64,000 nucleotides of DNA from Aricia agestis (lineage: Eukaryota > Arthropoda > Insecta > Lepidoptera > Lycaenidae): NCBI RefSeq assembly GCF_905147365.1, contig NC_056428.1, positions 40,157,001 through 40,221,000 on the forward strand, written 5' to 3'. The translations under genes and the position numbers were made by a program. Numbering within the stretch: position 1 is the stretch's first letter; each line of letters opens with the position of its first letter. Positions 41,490 through 52,910 of this stretch are shown piece by piece. The notes under the pieces were generated by a model, which saw only the letters and a list, made by a program, of their open reading frames with translations, had not been told where the DNA came from and did not search any database.

Positions 41490-42135
41490 AAATTGTACTG
41501 TGCTCTCTAATTTTGCGCCCGCCCCGCAGTCCGCACATCTTGACTGTAGGTTGGTTCTGCAAAACTTTTCTGCTAAAGCAGTATAAAATAGAGTATATAA
41601 TTAGTAAGTCAAAAATGTATGGCAGTTGATCATTTGACATGGCGCAAAATTATATCTTTGACATCTAAATTCGCTATCGAAACTGGTATATATTATATAT
41701 ACGTTTTGACTTAACACTCGGTTTCGACTTTTTTGATGATTTCGATAATGTAGTATTCTCCGTGTAAACTACAAAAATGTATGGCACTCGTTGACATCCG
41801 CGGTATATAATATAATTGCATAAGTTGATAAAAATTGCATAGCATTTTTTATCAACTTATACAATTATAATTCGCATACGTCTAGTCGCACAGACGCGGA
41901 ATGGGATGTGTTAGGTTTTTTCGCTATGGAATTTCTTAAGAGCACAATCTCTTTCAACACTGGTACATATACCAGGCCATCGCGCATGTCACTGCTGCAG
42001 GAAAACCCACCAAAATTTGCCGTGACGATGCAAGTAGAGGGGTTCAGAGCATCGACCCAGCTACCACTGCCATACTGCGTAGAAACGGACTCCCGGGCTT
42101 TCTTGATTCGATAACTGCGTTCAAAGCCCGCGATA
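41490..42135. other. Unassigned stretch with one hairpin
   Basis: 41812-41868 is a hairpin (TTGCATAAGTTGATAAAAA and complement, few mismatches). An open frame of 68 codons at 41908-42114 has no recognisable domain. Not called as a gene. Confidence 0.4.
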
Positions 42136-42432
42136 AGTGCCTTATCACACTGGCGATTAGCGAGCGATTTGAAAGCGACGCGACTGCGCAGCGCACACGC
42201 CGCGATTGCGCGGCGTGCACGCCATTTTGTACACTCGTCTACACAGATTATTATTATATATATATTAGACTCGTCTAGGGAGTGACATCAGAATCCATTT
42301 TGCTGCTGAGTGTCCAAAATGCCGAAGGCAAGCTGCGTGCACGCCGCGCAATCGCGGCGTCATCGCGGCGTGTGCGCTTCGCAGTCGCGTTGCTTTCAAA
42401 TCGCTTGCTAATCGCCAGTGTGATAAGGCCCT
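42136..42432. mobile_element. Foldback MITE (GCCTTATCACACTGGCG family)
   Basis: Left arm GTGCCTTATCACACTGGCGA and on through GCGCACACGCCGCGATTGCG; right arm is the complement ending GTGATAAGGCCCT. Arms of about 95 bp; about 100 bp loop with a short TA tract. GC-rich arms. Confidence 0.8.
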
Positions 42433-42692
42433 AAAAGCTGTGCAATAGCTTAAAATCTCTTTCGGTGCCACAAATTGTCAAAACTACTCTGAAATATTTG
42501 TCTTATGTTGGCAGCAGGTCCATTGTCTGTTAAAAGTAATTTCTTGTATTCAAAGAGCATTGTTTTCTATTATGGCTCTTACTAAACATGGTTCTTTTGT
42601 CATAAACACAGTTCTCGTAGGTTCTAGAACCAATTCGTGTACGGCGATTAGAATGTAACGGTTCCAGGCTAAATTGGCAGAAATGGTTCTCG
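42433..42692. other. Unassigned stretch
   Basis: No feature seen. Confidence 0.35.
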
Positions 42693-43110
42693 TTTTTAGG
42701 GTTCCGGACCCAAAGGGTAAAAATTTGACCCTATTACTAAGACTTCGTTGTCTGTCTTCTGAAATTTTCACAGACTGTGTATTTTTGTTGCCGCTATAAA
42801 AACAAATACTAAAAAGAAAATAAAATTAATAATGAAGGGAGGCTTCCATACAAGAAACGTGATTTTTTGGCCTTTTTTGCTCGATTTCAATAATGGTTTT
42901 TTTTCTTTTGATTTCAATAATTAGTCACTTTAAATTTTTATAAAATCCTTTATTATATGTGTACTTTAACAATTAATAATAATATTAAAATAAAATAAAA
43001 AAATGTTAGGGGAGGCTCCATACAAAAAACACAATTTGTGGCTTACTTTTGCTCTATAACGATACGGAACCCTTCGTGCGCGAGTCCGACTCGCACTTGG
43101 CTGATTTTTT
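42693..43110 (+). repeat. GGGTTCCG repeat, copy 6
   Basis: TTTTTAGGGTTCCGGACCC, shortened TCTG array, two CATACAA blocks, ACGATACGGAACCCTTCG, GTCCGACTCGCACTTGGCTG. Confidence 0.85.
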
Positions 43111-43308
43111 GTGTTGCCCCACCACTGAGTTTTTTGTTGCCTGGCGCTTTATTGTTATCTCTCTACCTGGTCTGTGGGCAGAAAAAAACTTGAATGTTAG
43201 CAACATTGAATGGCCATTTAAGCAACTTTTGCTTCACTTTCAGTCTTTGGTCTCTCTCGTTACATTGAATTTTGAAAGAGATAGCATTTGCACAAACTAT
43301 GTATTATC

Positions 43309-43525
43309 CATCCTTAATATTATAAATTCTGTCTGTTACCTCTTAATGCCCAAACCGTTAAAACGATTTTGCCTAAATTTGGCATGGAGATACTTTGTGT
43401 TCCGGGAAAGGACATAAGATAGTAGTCTACCGTCAAAAACCATACATTTTGCCAGGATAAAAAGTATTTTATCCTGGAAAAATGCACGGTTTTTGGCGAT
43501 AAGCGATGTTGACGGCATCATCTAG
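43309..43525 (+). mobile_element. Helitron-like family E
   Basis: TCCATCCTTAATATTATAAA start, TCTGTCTGTTACCTC, CATGGAGATACTTTGTGTTC, ends GTTGACGGCATCATCTAG|T at 43525. The inner part CAAAAACCATACATTTTGCC is inverted against GCACGGTTTTTGGCG. Confidence 0.75.
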
Positions 43526-44018
43526 TTATCAATAAACTAGAAATTACCGATTAGATTTAAGTAAGTACTTGGTAAATCTAATGATGATTTATATGCACTT
43601 TAAAACTATTTTCAATTGACATAATGAGATAAATTGAGTTGATTGATATCATTTTAATTCCCGTATGAATCATTTGGCACAGCTGATTGGCAGTTCTCTC
43701 AATTTCACTTTCCTTGCATCAATCAACAATTCAATATGTGCTATAAATAGTTTAGAATTGTCTAAATTAATATGACGTTCTCGTAGTCTTTGTTTCTCAA
43801 AAGAGATGTATCTTTAGATCTAGGTATATCTTTACTTTATTCTTTAGTAAAGCTGTAATGAGTAATTATTATGATAGCAATCTAATAATAAGAAAGAGAA
43901 GGGAGGGTGCAATTATTTTCACTTCTTTGCAAGTAGACTTTCGATAAGTTTGTGCGTTTTTTGCGTTCATCTTTATACCGCAGCAAACCTTTAAATCTCG
44001 AATGCACGAAGTTGGCTA
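43526..44018. other. Unassigned stretch
   Basis: AT-rich; no feature seen. Confidence 0.35.
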
Positions 44019-44190
44019 TTTTTAGGGTTCAGACTTTCGTACCCAGAAGATAAAAAATCCCGCCATATTACTAAAACGTCGATTTCTGTCCGTTAGTCTG
44101 GTCTGTCTGTCAGTGTGTCTGTCTCCAGGCTGTATCTCAAGAACCGCTATAGCCAGACCTTCGTGCGCGAGTCCAATTCGCACGTTGTTT
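44019..44190 (+). repeat. GGGTTCCG repeat, copy 7, internally deleted
   Basis: TTTTTAGGGTTCAGAC, TCTG array and CAGGCTGTATCTCAAGAACC joined directly to CCTTCGTGCGCGAGTCC. The middle 250 bp are missing, much as at 55799-55973. Confidence 0.8.
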
Positions 44191-44417
44191 TTTTTTACTT
44201 TAACGTTACTTATAAAATAGAAAAACCAATTTACTACGTCTAATCTTGTGATTTAGTCACCCGGCGCGGTGCAACTTCGACTCATTGTGTCAACATTGAG
44301 GTAATGTTGTATTAAAATTAGCACATCCTTATCAGCTAGGAATCGTTTAGCCATGGCGCTCGTTAGCGGATTTTTCGATAATATTTGTGTATGAATCGAT
44401 ATAATAGTATTAAAGTA

Positions 44418-44560
44418 GTTTTTAACCCCCGACAAAAAGAGGGGTATTACAAGTTTGACGTGTCTGTCTGTCTGTCTGTGTGTGGTGTGTCTGTCCGTGG
44501 CATCGTAGCATCTAGACGGGTGGAGTGTGGACCGATTTTTGTTTGATAACTGACATTATC
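44418..44560 (+). repeat. AACCCCCGAC / GAGGGGTATTACAAGTT repeat
   Basis: TTTTTAACCCCCGACAAAAA, GAGGGGTATTACAAGTTTGA, then TCTG units and GGCATCGTAGCATC. I recall this block as widespread in Lepidoptera. One copy here. Confidence 0.6.
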
Positions 44561-45773
44561 GAGCATGTTCTTACCTATACTTAGATCATCATCATCAACC
44601 CGCTCAGTGCTGAAAAATTTTAGTTGGATCTACTTAAAATTTTTGAATTGGCGGTTGTTTTCATTTTTTTAATTTACAATTATATCTTTTAATCCTTCGA
44701 TCGTGAATTCTTGGTAATCTATTGTGGCTCGCTCACCAGTGAGCTTATGGGGCTTGATGGGTTAATCTAGATTTAACTAGTTTATGTTGACTACAACACC
44801 TAGAGTCAGAGTAAACAGAACTAATTGAGTAGGCCGACTCTGAGAGTTTAGGTTCTGAAAATATTTTAGTTTCACTTTGATTTCGATATGAAACGCTAGC
44901 GAATTTTTCAGATTGTGAAGACATAATTCTCTAGTTTTGTATTTAAAAAAAATGTTCGTCTTTATGGCTTATCTAGATTGTTGCTCTTAAATATCGCGAA
45001 AAAAGCATATTTTTTCTAAATAAAAACGTATGGTACGTACTAATATTATGTCCTTCCCATAACTCTTGAGGTTTTTCATACTAAATTGATTCTTAGTCGG
45101 TAAAAGCGTGAAGATAACACTCTTTTGCATTTATAACATTTAGTATACCTAGGTATACTTCATTTTGATATGTTTTACATTTGAGTAGTAAAACCATAAT
45201 ATTTTAAATTTGAGTTCAAAGATCAATAATGATGCACGCAGCACGGCCCATGGACGGTGGACCAATATGTCACATTAATTTGAGACAAGTATATTGTTGT
45301 ATATCATTGTATGTCAAGGTTGGATGTATGTCTCGTGTGTTGTAATTGATATTACATCAATTTTGTACCATAATAAAAATATATCAAGGTCAAATTTCAT
45401 GTCCCTTGCTCTTTTTTCCTTATATCCTTTTTATCTTTATTTTCTGTCTTTTATTGACGTAAATTAGGCGGAATCGTGCTTCCGTGAGGCAGCCTCCGAT
45501 CGAAGCGACCGCGACATTCGAAAGTACGAGAGTTAGGGCCCGAAGCTTGTCTTGCTAACTAGCATTTCCGCGTGAAAAACGATAGTTGCAACTCGCTCTA
45601 AGTTTGTCAAGTTAATTATAATTTTTTTAACTGGAAAAAGCTTAAATGTCAATATCTTTATGGGTATATACCAGATACTAACTCAATAAAATACCAACAA
45701 AATGGCTATTTTTAAATATAGAAAACTATTAGCAGGAATTTTGCCAAAATAGAGGCATTTCTCAAAGTTATTC
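44561..45773. other. Unassigned stretch with old repeat fragments
   Basis: 45000-45150 is a worn Helitron-like family E piece (minus). 44808-44850 (AGAGTAAACAGAACTAA) recurs at 53164-53200. 45465-45560 is somewhat GC-rich (CCTCCGATCGAAGCGACCGC) with no open frame of note. Confidence 0.4.
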
Positions 45774-45836
45774 CATGGGCAACAGATAAATTACCATCAG
45801 GCGATTCGTCTGCCCATTTCCTGATTCATGAAAAAC
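45774..45836 (+). repeat. CCGGCAACGCAC retroposon tail, fragment
   Basis: CCATGGGCAACAGATAAATT, ACCATCAGGCGATTCGTCTG, CCCATTTCCTGATTCATGAA, a worn copy of the last 60 bp of the family. Confidence 0.55.
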
Positions 45837-47249
45837 TTAAATATTAACTCCAACTCGGAAAATTTAAATACTTTTACCTTTTGTTAGTTTATCGTTAAAA
45901 TATTCAAAGTAATGCTCGCACGTGGTCTATTGAGACTCGAGAGGGTCTTAACAATTACTTAAACAATGAGTGGGCAATTGTGGCCGGCTGAAAAGAGGAC
46001 GTGATCGCTCCACTTTCAATACCATAGAGGTTTTAATTTATTCTAATTTTGAATTCAAACATGGCGTCTTCGTTTCCTTCTAGAATATTTTGTGGGTTTG
46101 TTCATTAGTATTTTTTTATTTATTTTGAATTTTAACATTATGGTGTCTTCTTTTGTTTTGTTACCTTCTTGAATAAAATTTTCAATGATTTTTTTATTAG
46201 GACAAACGTTTAGAAAATGTTGGTATATTTTCTACATGTTTTCATTCAAATTAGTTGTACAGATTTCAGTCAGAAAAAGTTGAAAACTTTCAACAGTGCT
46301 TTGACTCCCTTTAAAATTAACGAGCTTGTGAAATCTGATACCATTTTACACCGTCTATATAAAAGGAGGTTCTTAATTTGCTCTGCATGTTTCTCTGCTC
46401 CTAAAATACAACTTTTGATACGACGTAAACTGATAAGGAAAATCGCAGACGACAGATTCGACCGCACGAAAAGTCTGTCGTCTGCGATCTCCCTAAAGAA
46501 ATTGTATTATGCGTTTCATTTCATGTTTGTGACATTTTCCTTTAATTTCATTGGTTACAACCTTTACAACTATGTATAATATTTTATTATGCAATAAACT
46601 CGTGATAAATCACGTTTTACCGATAATTTTTATTTCATGATAGTTACATATAAACTGTATTATTATGTTAGGTAATTTATTGGTGTACTTTTACTACAAA
46701 TGTAGAGTCAGCTCTACGCATCATATCTAGACGATTATAATATTATAATCTTCGAATGTATCACGTTTCGATCACAAACTCACCCAACTTGCATTCGATA
46801 TTCGTTAGTAAATGTTAGAAATAAATGCATCGTCTCATATAAGTTCCAAATAGGTAGATAGAGCCTAGCTTTCGAAGATCAGATCTAACACTTCTCAGTT
46901 TCTTTTGCGTTTAATGTGACAAACCTTCATATTTGGGCAAACCCTCGCTACGCCGTTCGCCATAGTTATAATATTATGTATTTGAATCATACTAAACTTA
47001 TACTAGAACAGGGTCAAAAAGGATGTCTTTCCTGAGTTTTGTAACAGCGTAGGAGAGTCAGTAGTCTTGAACAATGGATGACGTACGGCGGCCTTGCCTC
47101 CGCTATTATTACAATATGTTATTGAGTAATTGCGGTTAGAAAATATTATACTTTCATTGTAATCATTCGTCATCGTCATTGCCCAAGGATATTAGATATG
47201 ATCCTTCTTGGAATTCCTTTGCAGCAGCTACTTTTAATCACTTTTAATC
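45837..47249. other. AT-rich stretch, one hairpin
   Basis: No convincing gene. A frame of 120 codons (46217-46579) runs through the hairpin at 46442-46488 and has no domain; it is most likely chance. Confidence 0.4.
46442..46488. repeat. Hairpin sharing GCAGACGACAGA with a MITE
   Basis: Perfect 15-bp arms ATCGCAGACGACAGA and TCTGTCGTCTGCGAT. The core matches the ends of the foldback MITE at 22946-23135, so this may be a very short derivative. Confidence 0.7.
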
Positions 47250-47330
47250 GACTTCCAAATGGGAGGTTACAGGAGGAGGTTACATAAATGTTAAATGTTC
47301 GGCTGTAAATATTTTTGCCATACAGCCGTT
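47250..47330 (+). repeat. GTCGGTT repeat tail, plus copy
   Basis: TCGACTTCCAAATGGGAGG then a second GGAGGAGGTTACATAAATG and ATGTTCGGCTGTAAATATTT. Confidence 0.55.
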
Positions 47331-49248
47331 TGCTCATAATGGTCTTATTGTATAAAAATCTGATTCAAGGAGAATATTTTTGTGGCGCGTAAACTTTTCT
47401 GTGAATCCATCTAGTAGGCCTTTTGACTATAGGCTCAAATAACTAAACAACCTATAGGCAGCCTATATATAATATTGCTATACTGTGCTATAGGTGCAGG
47501 TAGGCTTATCAGCTATACATCAAAGCCACGTACTGTGCCTACTGATTGGACTGGTCAATTTGAACTATACACCTCTGAATTTATGGTTCAATTTCCTTTA
47601 AGCGTATATGCAGGTAAATTCTACTGACTTGCGCACGCGCATCGCACGTGGTTCTTTAGTGCGGGATATCACGATCACACATTTTTTACTTTGCTGACGA
47701 TTCTAATTTACTTTTGATGTCAGTCATTAGATGATTCGATCAGAGAGATTCATTCAGTCAGATCCAACATCAGTAATGTTTGTTGAAATAGTGGGAGTTG
47801 CATTTTCCGTTTTTTTTTTCATAGATACATATTTATATTTAGTACCTAATAGATTGGCTGTTTTATCTATAACCATAAAATAAAAATGAAGAAATAAACC
47901 AAATATCATTTGAGGATATATCATTTAACCTTCGCTGGGCGAGCGCCCAGGGCGCCGGATAAAAAGGGGCGCTGAAGGCAAACAACTGCACAGGCACTGC
48001 TTCTGCTCCTAAGATACGTTAACGGAGACATTGTTAAGACATAGACCTTGAGTTTTCTGTATTTGGTGATGTGCTCTTGGCATTGGTCATTTGACGCCAT
48101 AACATTGTGAATGGCTACGAACTTGATCGTGCTTAAGCCAGGAAAATAAACAATATTATATATTATATAACTGGACTTAGGCCTACTTTAACTGTCGAAC
48201 TCGGAGACGAACATTACTTAAATGTAATTAAATGAAGAATTTGACATAAGCCCCATGTTTTCATTATAATTAGTCAAACTTTTCATTTAATTATAGTTTA
48301 ATAATCATTAAATATCTCTGAGTACCATGCTTTTCTTTATTTTTGCTTTTGGGAACGGAGAGAAATAACATAATGTTTATATATAGTTTAACTAAAGTTT
48401 TAAATATATCCTGGTTAAAACTCTGAATCATGACAAGTGGACATTATAAGAGCAAGATTTAACAAAGCGAACTAAAACATTTTAAATAGTCAAGCTTTAA
48501 ACCAAAATCAATGAAGCGCTAACCAACAGATGAACATGAACATGAACTGATTATTACTGATATAAATAAAGAGCTTTTTCAATGGCAGAGACATAAAATT
48601 CGTCATAATATTATTCTCCGTAAGAAAATCTCGGAAAAGGAAAACGCTACTCGGGGCGTCCCCTTAATTGACAATTGTCCCATAAGTCAATGCTATTTTG
48701 TGCCATCTGTGTCCTAGATAATCACTAATTAGGCGTATAGAAAGATGAACTTTTACAACTAATTATAAAATTATAAAATCAGGATCACACCGCCATATAA
48801 TTGTAAATTTCATTCACTCACAATTCATTTTTTCAATTTCAATTTCATTTCAATTTCATTCACCCCCAAAGAGTATGATTTTAAACTATGATGTCATCTG
48901 ACAGGGCGGGCATACTCATTTTGCAAAAATGAAAACTAAAGTTAAGTTGGCTACATAGCCATCCTGGGCCATAATCATTGTGTACTGTAGACCACTGCAT
49001 GGTGTTAAACACAATGGCGCATGGGTCATTACTACCTGGCAATCCACTGGCCATCGTCCGCCATCATACACCATTAGCCCGTCTCGCGTCCCCACAATGG
49101 CGTTGGCTTGCAGTGGGCCAGCATGGATCATTGTGAAGAGGTGCCTTAACGAGCTGCCAATTAAAATGCCAACATCATTTTGATTGACAGCTTTATTGGC
49201 TAATTGGATATGCTACTGCGATGTTTTCACGGTGGAGGCAGCACCAAC
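47331..49248. other. Unassigned stretch
   Basis: About 1.9 kb without a gene or good repeat. 47941-47965 has GCGAGCGCCCAGGGCGCCGG. 48230-48325 resembles fragments at 11390 and 23870. 48836-48864 repeats TTTCAATTTCA three times. Confidence 0.4.
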
Positions 49249-49291
49249 ATAGACAATAAACAAAAAGTTTGACAACCTTTCTGTCTATGTT
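49249..49291. repeat. Hairpin, ACATAGACA arms
   Basis: ACATAGACA and AACAAAAAGTTTGACA lead to TGTCTATGT; 9-bp perfect outer arms. Confidence 0.45.
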
Positions 49292-49389
49292 CTGATATGT
49301 GCTAGTATCACCCTCTGCTCCTTTGCGTAATATTCCCTCTTCTCATTGCCCCCTCCATACATTGGTATTGTGTGTGCGGTTGTGTGCGG

Positions 49390-49444
49390 TGTGTCACAGA
49401 CTTACAAGGATATTGACTTTTGATCCTTGTAAGTCTGTGACACA
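49390..49444. repeat. 55-bp hairpin with 22-bp perfect arms
   Basis: TGTGTCACAGACTTACAAGG plus AT on the left and the exact complement on the right, loop of 11 bases. Confidence 0.88.
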
Positions 49445-51165
49445 ATTACGTTTTATTTATGGGGAATGAAATGCAAAAAATCTTGCGGTCATTACAGGGT
49501 CGTTATAACAGAATCACTACATTTCCGGGTGTGCGAGGAAGGTGCAAATTATACTGCCGTCATTACGTACACTGTAATTTTAAAGATTGCTCGCTGTAAT
49601 CATCTCGCCAATCGCCGTACCTTTTATGTGACGGTCAGAAACTCGCGAGAAAGCTGCAAGCTGTGTTGACTCTACTGTCCTCAAAGGGTGTAGGATGGAA
49701 ATAGAACTGGAATCTCTTGAGGTATAGCGACCTAGAGTTATTACGTTACTGCAGTAAATAAAGAGCTTTCAATTTGGTACACCAGTTTAGGGCTCCTAAG
49801 GTGGGACAACCATAAAATAGAGAAGAGCCTATAGATTCTCACAGTTTAGATTTAATTGCAATAATTCTTCTTTTGACTTTTCTGCCACTATCGACAGAAG
49901 ACATTAAATATGCCGACTTTGATAAGTTGCACAACAAAGACACTTGAGTACCCCTTAATTTAATGAGCGCTTAAGAATTAAGGAACCCGCGTTTGATATT
50001 AAAATTTTCAAGAATGTTAAAATGGGAAAATTGGTGAAAATATTGACGGAAAATTATAATCAACCATTAACTACTCTGTTTAAGGATTCAAATATTTTTG
50101 ATTTTCGTTGTACAATAGTATAAAGAACAGTCTTACAAGAATGGAAACGGATTAAATACATGCAATGTCTTTGTCGGTTTTAAACAATGTTAGTTTATGA
50201 CAAAATATATTGTTTTATCTAGAAGATATAAGTCAATAATAATAATCGAGTTAAGTAAAGCGCCTACCTAGATAGGTTTGTAAACCTCTAAAATAGTACA
50301 AAAAAATATGTGTGGCACACGGGGACTGCCACGGTAAAGCTTTATTATAAACTAAGTGGGGGGTGTTAGGTTTTTTTTACGGAATTTCTTGCCCGCCCGC
50401 GAGTATAACTTAAAAATTAACTTTAAGTACTTGGTACTGTTTCATCAAAAATTGTTACAAGCATAATTGACATTTATGGATTTTACACTCAACATTCTGT
50501 GTTGGGTTTCCAAATTCGCAGTCAGTCAAATCATTATTCATAATACACTTCAGCTTCGGACGAGGTCATGGTGGAATTTTCCCCCTATGCTTGTTTGTGT
50601 ACACTGTACGTTCCTGTTATGACTAAACTTTATCACTTTATCATTTTATCAATTGTTTATTAGTTCATTGTTCAACTGTTTTAGTTTTTTAAAGGTCGTA
50701 TTTTTCAGAGGCCGAAGATATTGGAAACTATCCCTTTAACTGTGGTAAAAGGGATAGTTTTCAAAGCAAAAAAGTAAAAGGGATAATTTTAGCTTTTACT
50801 AAAAATATAAATACATAGGTCTGCAATACAATAACTTATAATGCAATTATAAGTTTATGGTCTGCTGCATAAACTTGTCTGCTGTTTGTTTGTCTGCTGT
50901 TTCTGTCTGTCATGTGAATTTTTGACGTATCAAAAAAGACTTGAAGGTTGTTACATGGTTTTTAGCTTTATAGTTTTTTCAGCGAAACTATTGAAATCAA
51001 ACATGGGTTCTTACTTCTTGCCTTCGCAAAAATTGTTAGCATAAGCGCGAGCAAAACTCTAGAGTCTAGACTAATTTCACGCGAGAAGTCTGTTAGCAAT
51101 TATTATCACGGCTGTTAACACCAGTTACTTGCACTAAGTAATAATTATTGTAACTACATTTCTAA
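49445..51165. other. Unassigned stretch
   Basis: A 67-codon frame at 49466-49669 has no recognised domain. A hairpin AAACTATCCCTTT / AAAGGGATAGTTT lies at 50724-50762. Otherwise AT-rich and featureless. Confidence 0.4.
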
Positions 51166-51307
51166 GGGTCTGTTTTACCACTTCCTGATAATGTGCCGGA
51201 TCGGCTATCCACTACTTATTTGACAAATTCTCCATACTTTACCTATCTGTCAAGTTAAGTTGTGGATAGACTATCCGGCACTTATCAGTAAGTGGTGAAA
51301 CAGAACC
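51166..51307. mobile_element. MITE (CCTGTTTCACCAC family) copy 3
   Basis: Ends GGGTCTGTTTTACCAC and GTGGTGAAACAGAACC; inner GATCGGCTATCCACTA and its partner. TAA on the left, TTA on the right, so the duplication is worn. Confidence 0.72.
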
Positions 51308-51445
51308 TTATTCTCGTTTCTGAGGCTTTTTGACGGAAGTTTAACCATTGTTGATTGGTTAATATTTTGACGCTAGGAAAAACCTCTATTGGAGAGATAA
51401 ACTTCAGTTCAAAAACCTCGAAAGAAATGTCTATTAAATAATAAT
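51308..51445. other. Short unassigned gap
   Basis: No feature seen. Confidence 0.3.
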
Positions 51446-51875
51446 AATCGGACAAGTGCGAGACGGAATCACGCACGAAAGATTCCGTTCCATTAAAGGA
51501 AAAATAGGAAAAATCGTCCAAATGCGAGTCGGATGAAGGGTTCCGTACCGCTACGAGCAAAAATAGGCCTTAAATATTTATTTTATTTTCTTAAATTATT
51601 ACAAGTGCCTACTTGTTGTCATTATTGATATCGAGCAAAAAATCACGTTTGATGTATTGCAGCCCCCTAAATTTTTTATTTTATTCTGATGTTGGTATTT
51701 GTTGCTAAAGCGGCAATAGAAACACACAATCTGTAAAAAAATCCGAAGTTTAACAACTGTAGTAGTTCTTAAAAAAGAGCCTGGATGAGAGGATACAGTC
51801 AAATAGACAGAGAGACAACGAAGTCTTAGTAATGGGGTCCCCTTTTTTTGCCCTTTGGGTACAGAGCCCTAAAAC
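51446..51875 (-). repeat. GGGTTCCG repeat, copies 8a and 8b
   Basis: 51446-51510 is a lone 3' end (AATCGGACAAGTGCGAGACG). 51511-51875 is a second copy starting CGTCCAAATGCGAGTCGG and ending GGGTACAGAGCCCTAAAAC. Both lie in minus orientation, in tandem. Confidence 0.8.
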
Positions 51876-52262
51876 TTACATCGTTTGTAAGGGAATCCCA
51901 TCTTTAAATATTATATAGTTGTGCTGAAGTTATCTGCTGGTCATATAAAATGTCCAATACACACACAAACGATGTTATCTGTGCAGATACTCATTGCAAG
52001 TCCCTAATCAAACCGAGTATAAATTTTGACGATAATCTTTATGAGTCCTATAAAATGACGCATCTTGACCGTGAAGTCTGAATACTAAAGTGGCCATGAT
52101 GGAGATAAGAATTTAATTGTCCGTATGTGTTTTTGTTCGTAAACAGAGTATAGGGAACGCGCTGCAACTACATGTGGCAGCACCAGTCAAGTAAATAATA
52201 CAGCACAAGCTAGTACAAACGAGTTATATTTTATATATAGAGAATGTGCATTAAGTGGTAGG
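51876..52262. other. Unassigned stretch
   Basis: No feature seen. Confidence 0.35.
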
Positions 52263-52379
52263 CAGTGCCGAATTTATATTTTTATGAGTGTAGGCCATTT
52301 TATTTCCGCCGCTCCGCACGTACGAAATCTGCCGGCCCTAGGCCGCGGCCTGTACAGCCTATTTAGAAATCCGGGGCTG
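52263..52379. mobile_element. hAT-like MITE, CAGGGCTGC family, copy 2
   Basis: CAGTGCCGAATTTATATTTT on the left, AGAAATCCGGGGCTG on the right, with GTGTAGGCC and GGCCTGTACAGCC inside, as in the copy at 40402-40544. No target duplication is visible. Confidence 0.55.
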
Positions 52380-52511
52380 TGAAGGTGGCACTTTTCAGAT
52401 TTGTAAAGCAGAAGGCAGAGCTTTATTCGTATAAGAGAACGATAAAAATCAATAGGTGGCAGCACAAATCAAATAAATTATAGAATGAAGGCGCCAGTTC
52501 GCAGCTACTTA

Positions 52512-52661
52512 CGGCCGTTCCCAATATTTGATCTATCTCTGGTTTTGCCTTACTAGAGATAGGATTAACTCACATTAGACATTAGCATTTATGTCAATTA
52601 TGAGCTATTCCTATCTCTAGTAGGACAAAACCAGAGATAGATCAAATATTGGGAATGGCCG
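52512..52661. mobile_element. Foldback MITE with TTA duplication
   Basis: CGGCCGTTCCCAATATTTGA, TCTATCTCTGGTTTTGCC and CTAGAGATAGGA pair with the right arm almost perfectly. TTA flanks both sides (52509-52511, 52662-52664), as in PIF/Harbinger-type elements. 150 bp. Confidence 0.82.
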
Positions 52662-52681
52662 TTAGTTGCACACGTTCCCTA

Positions 52682-52910
52682 TCCATACTTCTATACTAAT
52701 ATTATAAATACGAATGTGTGTCTGTCTTTCTGTCCATCTGTCGGTCTGTTACCCCATCACGCTTAAACCGCAGAACCGATTTTGCTGAAATTGAGCATGG
52801 GGATACTTTGAGTCCGGGAAAAGACATAGGATAGTTTTTTACCAGGAAAAATGTGCGGTTCCCGCGCGATAAACGGATTTTGTCGCAACGGAGTTGCGGG
52901 CGTCATCTAG
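52682..52910 (+). mobile_element. Helitron-like family E, complete
   Basis: Starts TCCATACTTCTATACTAAT, contains TCTGTCTTTCTGTCC and GACATAGGATAGTTTTTTAC, and ends with the hairpin GCAAC-GGA-GTTGC (52885-52897), nine bases, then CTAG at 52907-52910 followed by T. Confidence 0.82.

Noticed and set aside
41327..41640. Overlapping frames of 100 and 113 codons on opposite strands
   Set aside because: They cover the right half of a hAT-like MITE; mirrored open frames in a repeat are not evidence for genes.
43049..43417. 122-codon open frame
   Set aside because: It runs from the end of a GGGTTCCG repeat into a Helitron-like element; no domain, and composition follows the repeats.
46217..46579. 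120-codon open frame with hydrophobic ends
   Set aside because: It reads straight through a perfect hairpin and has no recognisable domain or splice context. Length alone is not convincing in AT-rich DNA.
49466..49669. Cys-rich 67-codon frame
   Set aside because: Cysteines do not form a known spacing, there is no signal peptide and no splice support.
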